A stretch of DNA of 10,493 nucleotides from Alphaproteobacteria bacterium (lineage in GTDB: Bacteria; Pseudomonadota; Alphaproteobacteria; UBA6615): the NCBI GenBank assembly GCA_017643325.1, contig JAEPNS010000087.1, forward strand, positions 1 to 10,493, written 5' to 3'. The notes beneath the pieces are model-generated. The model saw nothing but the letters and a program-made list of their open reading frames with translations. It was not told the DNA's origin and did no database searches. Below, piece by piece: positions 1 through 6,525 of this stretch. A program made the position numbers and the translations under genes. Numbering within the stretch: the first letter of the stretch is position 1; every line of letters starts with the position of its first letter.

Positions 1-149
1 TGGGCGCGCTTGTAGCCCTCGATCTTTGCGTCCTCGAACGCTTCCCAGTCCGGCACCTTGTCGCGAAACCGGCCGACATAGGTCTCCATGATCTCCTCGA
101 GCGTGGCGTTTTCGAGCTCGGGCGGGCGCGGATGTCGGGCAACACTCAT
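1..149 (-). CDS. 5' end of a leftward gene, possibly a cupin-domain protein (partial)
   Basis: Only the first 49 codons are in the window; the gene continues past the left edge. The ATG at 149-147 is preceded by GGAGG with a 6-base spacer, which makes this start convincing. The visible protein is hydrophilic, with no signal peptide or membrane segment, and includes the stretches LEEIMETYVGRFRDKVPDWE and EDAKIEGYKRA. From memory, this pattern (a helix ending in RF, then a W-x-x-F segment and a GYxRA element) resembles the N-terminus of small cupin proteins, but the cupin barrel with its metal-binding histidines would lie outside the window. The gene is divergent from the cytochrome c gene, with 201 bp between them. 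The coding call is good; the family is a guess. Confidence 0.7.
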   Translation of the reverse strand, partial: MSVARHPRPPELENATLEEIMETYVGRFRDKVPDWEAFEDAKIEGYKRA

Positions 150-268
150 CGGGAACCTCCGGGATTGGGCCTGACGCGAGCCAAGCACGCCGGAATTGGC
201 CGGTCAAACCCGTAACGGCCGCGCGCTGCGCGGCTTTGTCGCGGCCATGATTTCGTCCCATTAATCGG

Positions 269-297
269 TTGGAATCGTATTTTCCGTAGGTTATCCG
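269..297 (+). promoter_or_regulatory. possible sigma-70-like promoter for the cytochrome c gene
   Basis: TTGGAA at 269-274 and TATCCG at 292-297 are separated by 17 bases, in a patch noticeably richer in A and T than its surroundings. Transcription would start near 304, giving a leader of about 47 bases before the ATG at 351. The -10 element is a poor match to consensus, so this is only a candidate. Confidence 0.3.
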
Positions 298-350
298 TGC
301 AGCCTCGCCGCATGGACCGGTTTGACGATCGCTTACAAAGGTACCCCTCG

Positions 351-770
351 ATGACACGCAAGATCACATTGGCCGCGGCCCTCGCCGCTTTCGCCGTCCT
401 GCCCACGGGCGTTGCGCAGGCCCAGGACGCCGCCGCCGGCGAGAAAACCTTCCGCAAATGCGCGTCGTGCCACTCGCTGGAAGCCGGCAAGCGCAAGGTC
501 GGCCCGTCGCTCTACGGCGTCATCGGGCGCACCGCCGCGACGACCGAAGGCTACAAGTATTCCTCGCCGCTCACGGCCGCGGGCGAGGCCGGTCTCGTGT
601 GGGATGCGGACAACATGGCGGTTTACCTCGCCGACACGAACGCGTTTCTCAAGGCCTACCTCGAGGAAAAGGGCGTGAGCGCCAAGGGCCGCTCCAAGAT
701 GTCGTTCAAGCTGACCAAGCCCGAGGAACAGCAGAACGTGATCGCCTATATCGAGTCCGTCGCCAAGTAG
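351..770 (+). CDS. periplasmic cytochrome c2-type class I c-type cytochrome
   Basis: The 139-residue product is a soluble electron carrier of the periplasm. Residues 1-24 form a typical Sec signal peptide (MTRK, a hydrophobic Ala/Leu core, then the cleavage motif AQA before QD). The haem-attachment motif CASCH is at 37-41, followed by SLEAGKRKVGPSLYG, the usual class I segment. The distal axial ligand is probably Met117 in KMSFKL. The region around 100-116 (AFLKAYLEEKG) carries the extra loop seen in the longer Rhodobacter-type cytochrome c2, and the C-terminal helix VIAYIESVAK fits the family. An upstream in-frame ATG at 297 exists, but the ATG at 351 directly begins the signal peptide and has AAAGG about 9 bases upstream. 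The gene appears monocistronic and ends 25 bp from the convergent thiolase gene. The exact redox partner cannot be told from sequence. Confidence 0.93.
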   Translation: MTRKITLAAALAAFAVLPTGVAQAQDAAAGEKTFRKCASCHSLEAGKRKVGPSLYGVIGRTAATTEGYKYSSPLTAAGEAGLVWDADNMAVYLADTNAFLKAYLEEKGVSAKGRSKMSFKLTKPEEQQNVIAYIESVAK

Positions 771-795
771 CCTCTGCTCCTGACCTCGCGACGGG

Positions 796-2031
796 CTACG
801 CCCGGCCGAGAATTGTCACGCAGGCCACGGCCTCCTCGATGCCGTGGAACCCGCCACCGTTCTCCGCGATGGCATGGCGCGCATCCGGCACCTGCCGGGC
901 GCCGGCCTCGCCGCGCAGCTGGGTCGTCAGCTCGAACACCTGGGCAAGTCCCGTCGCACCGACGGGGTGCCCCTTGGACTCAAGCCCGCCCGACGGGTTG
1001 ACCGGGATCTTTCCGCCGAGGCTCGTGGCGCCAGATTCGGTCAGCGGACCGCCCGCGCCGAAATCGCAGAACCCGAGATTCTCGACCTGCTGGATCTCCG
1101 CGAAGGCCGTCGCGTCGTGGACCTCGGCAACATCCATGTCGTCCGGCCCCAGACCCGAGCGTTCGTAGGCATCCTTCGCTGCCAGGTGGGTCACATGCCG
1201 GTCGAACGCGTCTGGAGCCCGGTCCGATCCCGTGCGCAGTGCTGTCGCCTCGATCTTCACGGCGCGCGTCCGGTCGAAACGGCCGAGCTCCTCCTCGCGG
1301 CACAGGACGGCCGCCGCGGCGCCGTCGGAAATCGGCGAGCACATGGGCAGCGTCAGCGGCCAGCTCACCTTGCGCGCAGCCATCACCTCGTCGACCGTCA
1401 TCGGATCGCGGTACTGGGACAGCGGATTGTGCTGGGAATGGACATGGTTCTTCGCCGCGACCGCGGCGAGCTGGCGCTGCGTCGTGCCGAAGGCCTTCAT
1501 GTGGAACTTCGCCAGCGCGCCGTAGATATCCATGAACACGCTGCGCGTGCCGGTGTCCTCCTCGCCGTCGGGGTCGTCGAGGCCGTCGCCCAGTGACAGC
1601 AGACGTGCCGTCGCCGCCTCGACGTTATGCACGTCCCAGCCGCCGTCGAAGACCGACATCATCTTCGCCTTGTCCTCGTGAAACATCTTCTCCGCGCCGA
1701 CCGCCAGCGCGACGCCACCGCGCCCCGCCTCCAGCCATGTCGCCGCCTGGTCGAGCGCCGTCGAGGCGCTCGCGCACGCGTTCTCCACGTTGGTCACGGG
1801 GATTTCCTGGATGCCCATGTTGCGCAGCGCGATCTCGCCGGTGATCGAGCCCTGGCCCTCGAGGATCGACTGGCTGGCATTGGCAAACCAGGCCGCCTCG
1901 ATGTCCGAGACGTCCGCGCCCGCATCCGCGAGCGCGCCCGACACCGCCTCGCGGGTCAGGTCCTTGACCGACCGGTCGAGAAACCGCCCGAAAGGCGTCA
2001 TCCCGACGCCGACGATATAGATATCCGGCAT
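796..2031 (-). CDS. thiolase family protein (SCP2/SCPx-type acyl-CoA acetyltransferase-like)
   Basis: The 411-residue protein has the thiolase fold. VGVGMTPFGRF at 7-17 opens the N-terminal half, the nucleophilic cysteine is Cys86 in NVENACASASTAL, and VAEVHDATAFAEI and SGGLESKGHPVGATG carry the histidine/asparagine elements of the C-terminal half. The ending is ENGGGFHGIEEAVACVTIL, the form seen in lipid-transfer-protein-like thiolases rather than the CxGGG of FadA/AtoB enzymes. Members cleave or form 3-oxoacyl-CoA; the substrate here is unknown. The ATG at 2031 has GGAGGA 7 bases upstream. The gene follows the 2OG oxygenase gene by only 32 bp on the same strand, so the two are probably cotranscribed. 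SCP2-type thiolases often sit beside a small DUF35/OB-fold partner gene; none is seen here. Family assignment is secure, precise reaction is not. Confidence 0.93.
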   Translation of the reverse strand: MPDIYIVGVGMTPFGRFLDRSVKDLTREAVSGALADAGADVSDIEAAWFANASQSILEGQGSITGEIALRNMGIQEIPVTNVENACASASTALDQAATWLEAGRGGVALAVGAEKMFHEDKAKMMSVFDGGWDVHNVEAATARLLSLGDGLDDPDGEEDTGTRSVFMDIYGALAKFHMKAFGTTQRQLAAVAAKNHVHSQHNPLSQYRDPMTVDEVMAARKVSWPLTLPMCSPISDGAAAAVLCREEELGRFDRTRAVKIEATALRTGSDRAPDAFDRHVTHLAAKDAYERSGLGPDDMDVAEVHDATAFAEIQQVENLGFCDFGAGGPLTESGATSLGGKIPVNPSGGLESKGHPVGATGLAQVFELTTQLRGEAGARQVPDARHAIAENGGGFHGIEEAVACVTILGRA

Positions 2032-2063
2032 GTTCCTGTCCTCCGTGCGTGTCGTGGCCGCGG

Positions 2064-3068
2064 CTATGCCGCGTCGTCGACCTTCGTGTTCTTGACGGCC
2101 TTGTAGGTGTTGGCGATGTACCAGTCGAGAAAGTCGTTGTAGCTGATCGGCGCGTGCTTCGGCGCCTCACCGTCGGGTCCCGGGATGCATTCGATCATCG
2201 CCTGCGCGCCGGGGTTGAAGAAAAGCGGGATCGAGTGCCGGTCCACGTTGCCGTTCGGCGAGATCACGCGGTGCGGACTCGCCAGCCAGCGGTCGTTCGA
2301 CCAGCGGCGCAGCATCTGGCCCGCGTTGATGATATAGGCGCCCTCGACGCGCGGCGTGCCGATCCATTCGCCGCCCGGAAGCTGGACCTCGAGCCCGGCG
2401 ACCTCCGTCTGCGGCAGGAAGGTCAGGAAGCCCGCGTCGGTGTGGGCACCGACGCCAAGCTGGTCCTCGACGTAATCGTCGACGCGCGGATAATGGATCA
2501 GGCGCAGCCAGGCCAGCGCATCGTCGAAATGCGGATCGAAATAGTCGGTCGGGACGCCGAGCGCGGTCGCGTAAACAGGCAGCAGCTTCTGTCCGAGGCC
2601 ATAGATCGCCCTGTAGTACGCCTGGATATTGTCCCGGAAACCCGGCAGGTCCGATTCCGCCGGCCAGGGCTGGGGAATGTAGAAGCGCTCGCCGGCCTTC
2701 ACCCGCGGATGGTCGGGCGGGAAATCCTGGTTGACGTGGTAGGCCGCGTGCAGGTCGGCCTTGTTCTTCCGGTTGGCGAAGTCGTCGCCGCGCCCGTCGT
2801 CCACATTGACGCGCGAGCCGCCGTGGCCGACATAGCCGACGTAGTCCTCGCCCTGCTTCAGCCGCTGCTTGATCTCTAAGGGGAGCGCGTGGAACCGGGC
2901 CGATTCCTCGAACGCCATGTCGATCATGTCCTGCGGGATGCCGTGGTTGACCATGAAATAGAAGCCGACCTCTTCGCAGGCCCGGCGCAGTTCGTCGGCG
3001 AGACGCTCGCGCGCGCCGTCCTCGCCGGCGAGATAGGGGGCAATATCGAGAACGGGCAGCTTGCTCAT
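2064..3068 (-). CDS. 2-oxoglutarate/Fe(II)-dependent oxygenase, isopenicillin N synthase-like
   Basis: The 334-residue protein has the two-domain architecture of IPNS-like oxygenases: an N-terminal DIOX_N region (about 5-110, with GFYFMVNHGIP at 35-45) and a C-terminal double-stranded beta-helix (about 185-290). The iron ligands are visible as His209 and Asp211 in GAHTDAGFLTFL and His266 in SPHRV. Arg277 and Ser279 in RHSIPLFF form the RxS motif that binds 2-oxoglutarate. NAGQMLRRWSNDRW at 248-261 is the conserved segment before the distal histidine. Such enzymes hydroxylate, desaturate or cyclise small molecules in the cytoplasm; the substrate cannot be predicted. The ATG at 3068 has GGAGGA 7 bases upstream. 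It is the first gene of a pair with the thiolase and is divergent from the small ABM-like gene. Length is normal and no key residue is missing. Confidence 0.93.
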   Translation of the reverse strand: MSKLPVLDIAPYLAGEDGARERLADELRRACEEVGFYFMVNHGIPQDMIDMAFEESARFHALPLEIKQRLKQGEDYVGYVGHGGSRVNVDDGRGDDFANRKNKADLHAAYHVNQDFPPDHPRVKAGERFYIPQPWPAESDLPGFRDNIQAYYRAIYGLGQKLLPVYATALGVPTDYFDPHFDDALAWLRLIHYPRVDDYVEDQLGVGAHTDAGFLTFLPQTEVAGLEVQLPGGEWIGTPRVEGAYIINAGQMLRRWSNDRWLASPHRVISPNGNVDRHSIPLFFNPGAQAMIECIPGPDGEAPKHAPISYNDFLDWYIANTYKAVKNTKVDDAA

Positions 3069-3150
3069 GAAGTATTCCTCCGGATGTATGGCCGACCCCG
3101 GTGCCGGCCGCCTGCTTCTGACGCACTCCGATCAGAAAAAAGGTCCCGCG

Positions 3151-3561
3151 ATGGAGACTATACGTCTCCGGCAGTCTCCGGCCACCTCGCAGGGCGGGCC
3201 ATCGATTCCGGGCCACGGTCTCACGGACTGCGCACGGGTTGCAAAGCGGGCGGCGGGATGCGCGCTTTCCGCCTGCGCACCCGGTCCGTTGAAAGCCCTG
3301 CTCGACAACTTCGCATCCACATCCGCCGGCGTCGCCTCCGGCACCCCCGGGAACAAGGGGTACTTTTTTGGCCGCGCCATGGAGGGCAGAGGCGACACCG
3401 TGCTGTTCGTATCGCTGTGGCAGGACCTCGCCGCGGTGAAGGCCCGGTTCGGCGACGACTGGCAGGTTTCCTACATACCCGACGGATACGACGACCTGGT
3501 CGAGGATTACCGGGTTCGCCAATTCGATATGAGCGGCGGCTGGCATCCGGAAAGTTTCTAG
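3151..3561 (+). CDS. small ABM-like (dimeric alpha/beta-barrel) protein, start uncertain
   Basis: The last 60-70 residues of this 136-residue frame read like an antibiotic-biosynthesis-monooxygenase or related ferredoxin-like fold: GNKGYFFGR, then TVLFVSLWQDLAAVKARFGDDW, a short link, and EDYRVRQFDM as the last strand. These proteins usually act as cofactor-free monooxygenases, isomerases or heme/ligand binders; the function here is unknown. The ATG at 3151 follows AAAAAAGG with a 7-base spacer. The first 25-40 residues (SQGGPSIPGHG and a Cys/Ala-rich stretch) do not look like a conserved strand, so the true start could lie further in, for example at a TTG near 3292, or the N-terminus could be degraded. 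A longer reading from 3061 would overlap the oxygenase start and is less likely. It is divergent from the oxygenase gene and convergent with the flavin monooxygenase gene. Confidence 0.6.
   Translation: METIRLRQSPATSQGGPSIPGHGLTDCARVAKRAAGCALSACAPGPLKALLDNFASTSAGVASGTPGNKGYFFGRAMEGRGDTVLFVSLWQDLAAVKARFGDDWQVSYIPDGYDDLVEDYRVRQFDMSGGWHPESF
3153..3182. promoter_or_regulatory. palindrome plus direct repeats, possible operator between divergent genes
   Basis: GGAGAC (3153-3158) and GTCTCC (3164-3169) form a perfect 6-base inverted repeat around TATAC. The 9-base word GTCTCCGGC is present at 3164-3172 and again at 3174-3182. On the minus strand the spacer gives TATAGT (3162-3157), which could be a -10 element for the oxygenase-thiolase unit, with a leader of about 80 bases. 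No good -35 is seen. The element overlaps the first codons of the proposed ABM-like gene. A regulator binding here is an inference. Confidence 0.3.
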
Positions 3562-3562
3562 T

Positions 3563-3584
3563 TTTCCGGCCGGAGGGCCGGGAA
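3563..3584. terminator. hairpin between convergent genes, possible bidirectional terminator
   Basis: CCGGCC (3566-3571) pairs perfectly with GGCCGG (3576-3581) across a GGAG loop, and the stem can be extended by T-A and T-G pairs to about 9 bp. It begins two bases after the stop codon of the ABM-like gene and lies 29 bp beyond the stop codon of the convergent monooxygenase gene. Neither strand has a proper U-tract, so termination is plausible but not certain. Confidence 0.4.
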
Positions 3585-3612
3585 CGTCACCTCGCAAGCT
3601 GCCGGATGGTGC

Positions 3613-4962
3613 CTACTCCGCCGCGTCGCGGGATTCCGTGAAATACGGGTTCCGCGGAACGCCGAAACCCAGCTTCTCGCGCAGCGTGCCCGGCGCGTAC
3701 TCGGTCTTGTAGATGCCGCGGCGCTGCAGTTCGGGAATCACCTGGTCGACGAACTGCGTGAGCCCGTCGGGCTGGTATCCGACATGGATGTTGAAGCCGT
3801 CGCACGCCCCGCTGGTGTACCAGTCCTCGATCTCGTCAGCGATCGACTTGCCGTCGCCGATCATCACGACATGGCCGAAGGACGGCAGGAAGCGCTCGTA
3901 GGTCTCGCGGATGGTGAGCTTCTCGCGCAGCGCGACGGCGGCGATGGCGTGACGCCGGCTCGAGCCGCCGGACGCGTCCTCGGTGAGTTCGGGGAACGGG
4001 TCGTCGAACCCGTAACCCGTCAGGTCCATGCTGACGTAGTGGGACAGGTTGCGCACACCGACCTTCGGATCGATCAGGGCCTGCAGCTCGGCGAACTGGT
4101 CCTCCGCCTCGCTTTGGGTTTCGGCCGCATACACGACGGCGCCGGGGAAAATCCGCAGGTCGTCCGGGGCGCGCCCGTGGTTGGCCGCGCGCTGCTTGAG
4201 GTCGTTGTAGAACGCGATCGCCATGTCCTTCTGCGGCGTCGCGCAGAACATGCAGTCGGAGTATTTCGCGGACAGCTCGCGCCCCGGCTCCGACTGGCCG
4301 GCGGAGAAGAAGACCGGATATCCCTGCGGCGAGCGCGCCGCGTTGAGGGGGCCCTTCACCTTGAAGAACTCGCCCTCGTGGTTGAGTTCGCGCACCTTGG
4401 CGAAGTCGAGGTAACGCCCGGACGCCTTGTCCTCCAGGAACGCGTCGTCGGCCCAGCTGTCCCACAGCCCCTTGCAGACGTCGATAAACTCGGCGGCGCG
4501 GGCATACCGGTCGTAGCGAGCGAGATGCTCGTCCTTGCCGAAATTGAGGGAGTCGAGCGCGTTCGAGCCCGTCACCACGTTCCAGCACGCGCGGCCCTTC
4601 GAGAGATGGTCGAGGGACGCGAACTTGCGGGCCAGCGTGAAGGGCTCCTCGTAGGTCGTGGTCGCGGTGGCGAGCAGGCCGATGTCGCGGGTGTGCATCG
4701 CCAGCGCAGTCAGGTAGGTGACCGGCTCGAACACCGCCGGCTTCACGGTCACGCAGTTGGCCTCGAACAGCTCCGGCCACTCCATGCTCGGCACGCCGCT
4801 GCCGTCAGAGATGAACAGCATGTCGAACAGGCCCCGCTCGGCGGTCTTTGCCACCTCGATCCCGTGCTCGAGATTCATGACCGTATCGGACCATGCCTTC
4901 GGATGGCGCCACCCCGCGGGATGGTTGCCGACCGCGTGCAGTCCGGTGATCAGGTTCAACAT
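3613..4962 (-). CDS. LLM-class flavin-dependent monooxygenase (NtaA/SnaA/DszA type)
   Basis: The 449-residue protein belongs to the bacterial-luciferase-like superfamily, in the branch containing nitrilotriacetate monooxygenase component A, SnaA and DszA. Typical signatures are FEPVTYLTALAMHTRDIGLL (78-97), the segment ATTTYEEPFTLARKFASLDH (100-119), GRACWNVVTGSN (123-134), GEFFKVKGPLNAARSPQGYP (197-216) and SAGQSEPGRELSAKYSD (220-236). These build the FMN pocket of the TIM barrel. Such enzymes use reduced FMN from a separate reductase plus O2 to hydroxylate or cleave C-N or C-S bonds; no reductase gene is in the window. The ATG at 4962 begins the conserved domain and has AAAGG 9 bases upstream; an in-frame extension to 5205 would run into the amidase gene and is rejected. 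It is the last gene of the operon, 37 bp after the amidase. The substrate is unknown. Confidence 0.93.
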   Translation of the reverse strand: MLNLITGLHAVGNHPAGWRHPKAWSDTVMNLEHGIEVAKTAERGLFDMLFISDGSGVPSMEWPELFEANCVTVKPAVFEPVTYLTALAMHTRDIGLLATATTTYEEPFTLARKFASLDHLSKGRACWNVVTGSNALDSLNFGKDEHLARYDRYARAAEFIDVCKGLWDSWADDAFLEDKASGRYLDFAKVRELNHEGEFFKVKGPLNAARSPQGYPVFFSAGQSEPGRELSAKYSDCMFCATPQKDMAIAFYNDLKQRAANHGRAPDDLRIFPGAVVYAAETQSEAEDQFAELQALIDPKVGVRNLSHYVSMDLTGYGFDDPFPELTEDASGGSSRRHAIAAVALREKLTIRETYERFLPSFGHVVMIGDGKSIADEIEDWYTSGACDGFNIHVGYQPDGLTQFVDQVIPELQRRGIYKTEYAPGTLREKLGFGVPRNPYFTESRDAAE

Positions 4963-4999
4963 GTCGCTGTGCCTTTCGTGAAGATCGGACGTGAGGGCG

Positions 5000-6487
5000 C
5001 TACTCGGCCGCGACCGCGGACACGGCCTCCTGCATGCTCGCGATGCCCCTGGGCACCGGCTGTTCCGGCGGCGAGCGCAGCAGCGCGTCCAGGTCGGGAC
5101 GCGCAAAGGGATGCGCCGCCTCGTAGGCCCGGCACATCCGCAGGATATCGGCCTCGCCGTAGAGCGGGCCGACCACCTGCATCCCGACCGGCAGCCCGTC
5201 GGCATTCAGGCCGATGGGCAGCGACGCGGCGGGCTGCTTCGTCAGATTGAACGGCGAGGTCAGCACGAGCGGATTGGGCAGGTTCCGGTAGCGGGGATCG
5301 CTGGAGCTTTCCTCCTCCGCGCCGTGGGTCGGCAGCGGGGTCGTCGGGGTCACGAGCAGGTCGTAGTCGCGGTAGATCTCGCGCATCTGCGCGCCGAGCT
5401 GCTCACGCTTCTCGCGCGCGTGCAGGTAGTCGAGAAGCGGCGTCTCGCGGCCAGCCTTCACATACTCAAGCAGCACGGGGTGCATCATCGCCTCGTCGGC
5501 CTCGGTGAAGCCGAATAGCCGAAACGCGTTGGCGAGGCCGGGCGTCATGAGCGTCGACAGGATCTTGCCCGGATCGTTCATCACGTGACCGGTTTCGTCG
5601 ACGGTCGCGCCCAGCTCACGGAGCTCGTCAACTGCGCGGCGGACCATGTCGTCGATTTCGGGATCGACGTCCACGAAGCCGAGATCGGGACTGAAGAGGA
5701 TACGCATGCCCGACAGGTCCGTCGCGCCGGCCGTGTCCGCATAGGACGGCGGCGGCGGCAGGGCGTAGGAGTCGCGCGGGTCGTCCTGCGCGATCACGTC
5801 CATGCACAGCGCGGTGTCGGCGACGGTGCGTGTGATTGGCCCGATCACGGCAAGCGTGCCGAGATAGCTCGAGGGGTAGTCGGGAACGCGGCCGTGGGTG
5901 GTCTTCAGGCCGAAGGTGCCCGTGAAGGCCGCCGGCCAGCGGATCGAGCCCGCCGCGTCGGACGCGAGCGCGATCGCGCCCATGTTGGCGGCGGCCGCCG
6001 CGGAGGAGCCGCCGCTCGATCCACCGGGTGACTTCGAGAGGTCCCAGGGATTGCGCGTCACCCCGCACAGCTCCGAGCGCGTCGTGCCGGTGGCCCCGAA
6101 CTCCGGTACCGTGGTCTTGCCCAGCGGCACCGCCCCCGCCTCGCGCATCCGTGCGACCGACGGGGAATCCTCCAGCCACGGTCCCTCCGGGCCGATGGCC
6201 CTGCTGCCGCGCCGGGTCGGCCAGCCCTTCGTGACGGACAGGTCCTTGACGGTGAAGGTCACGCCGTCGAGGGGGCTCAGGGGCTTACCGCGCTGCCAGC
6301 GCGTCTCGCTGTCCTTCGCGGCCGCGAGCGCGCCGTCAGGGTCCAGCCAGCAGAAGGCGTTGATGTACGGGTTGAGCGCGTCGATGTTGTCCACGACCGC
6401 CTGGGTGGCCTCGACCGGGGACAGTTCGCCCGAGGCGAAGTGCCGTGAGGTCTCGGTAGCCGAGAGCGCTGCAAGTTCCTTGGTCAT
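5000..6487 (-). CDS. amidase-signature family hydrolase
   Basis: The 495-residue protein is an amidase-signature serine hydrolase of normal length. The Ser-cisSer-Lys triad is visible: Lys81 in TVKDLSVTKG, the cis-serine Ser157 in SPGGSSGGSS and the nucleophile Ser181 in SDAAGSIRWPA. GTLAVIGPITRTVADTA and DLLVTPTTPLPTH are further family landmarks. These enzymes hydrolyse linear amides, including carboxybiuret (AtzE) and allophanate (AtzF) in triazine degradation; the ureidomalonate-cleaving enzyme of oxidative pyrimidine breakdown is a comparable role. The ATG at 6487 has AGGGAA 7 bases upstream. The gene lies 38 bp after the ring-opening amidohydrolase and 37 bp before the monooxygenase, so it probably acts on the ring-opened product; that role is inferred. 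No small AtzG-like partner is encoded beside it and no C-terminal AtzF-like domain is present, so a direct AtzE or AtzF identity is not supported. Confidence 0.93.
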   Translation of the reverse strand: MTKELAALSATETSRHFASGELSPVEATQAVVDNIDALNPYINAFCWLDPDGALAAAKDSETRWQRGKPLSPLDGVTFTVKDLSVTKGWPTRRGSRAIGPEGPWLEDSPSVARMREAGAVPLGKTTVPEFGATGTTRSELCGVTRNPWDLSKSPGGSSGGSSAAAAANMGAIALASDAAGSIRWPAAFTGTFGLKTTHGRVPDYPSSYLGTLAVIGPITRTVADTALCMDVIAQDDPRDSYALPPPPSYADTAGATDLSGMRILFSPDLGFVDVDPEIDDMVRRAVDELRELGATVDETGHVMNDPGKILSTLMTPGLANAFRLFGFTEADEAMMHPVLLEYVKAGRETPLLDYLHAREKREQLGAQMREIYRDYDLLVTPTTPLPTHGAEEESSSDPRYRNLPNPLVLTSPFNLTKQPAASLPIGLNADGLPVGMQVVGPLYGEADILRMCRAYEAAHPFARPDLDALLRSPPEQPVPRGIASMQEAVSAVAAE

Positions 6488-6525
6488 GGTGTCGTTCCCT
6501 GATCCGATACGCTTGCGTTGTGCCG

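Noticed and set aside
767..798. Imperfect hairpin GTAGCC/GGCTAC at the convergent ends of the cytochrome and thiolase genes
   Set aside because: The stem is only 6 bp with a 20-base loop, overlaps both stop codons and lacks a U-tract, so it is not convincing as a terminator.
2167..3597. Open frame of 476 codons on the minus strand
   Set aside because: It overlaps the 2OG oxygenase in another frame, with an Arg/Gly/Pro-rich translation that only mirrors that gene, and its upstream part is antisense to the ABM-like gene.
3784..5250. Long open frame of 488 codons on the plus strand
   Set aside because: It is antisense to the monooxygenase and amidase genes, has an Arg/Val/Gly/Ala-rich composition typical of shadow frames in GC-rich DNA, and shows no recognisable motif.
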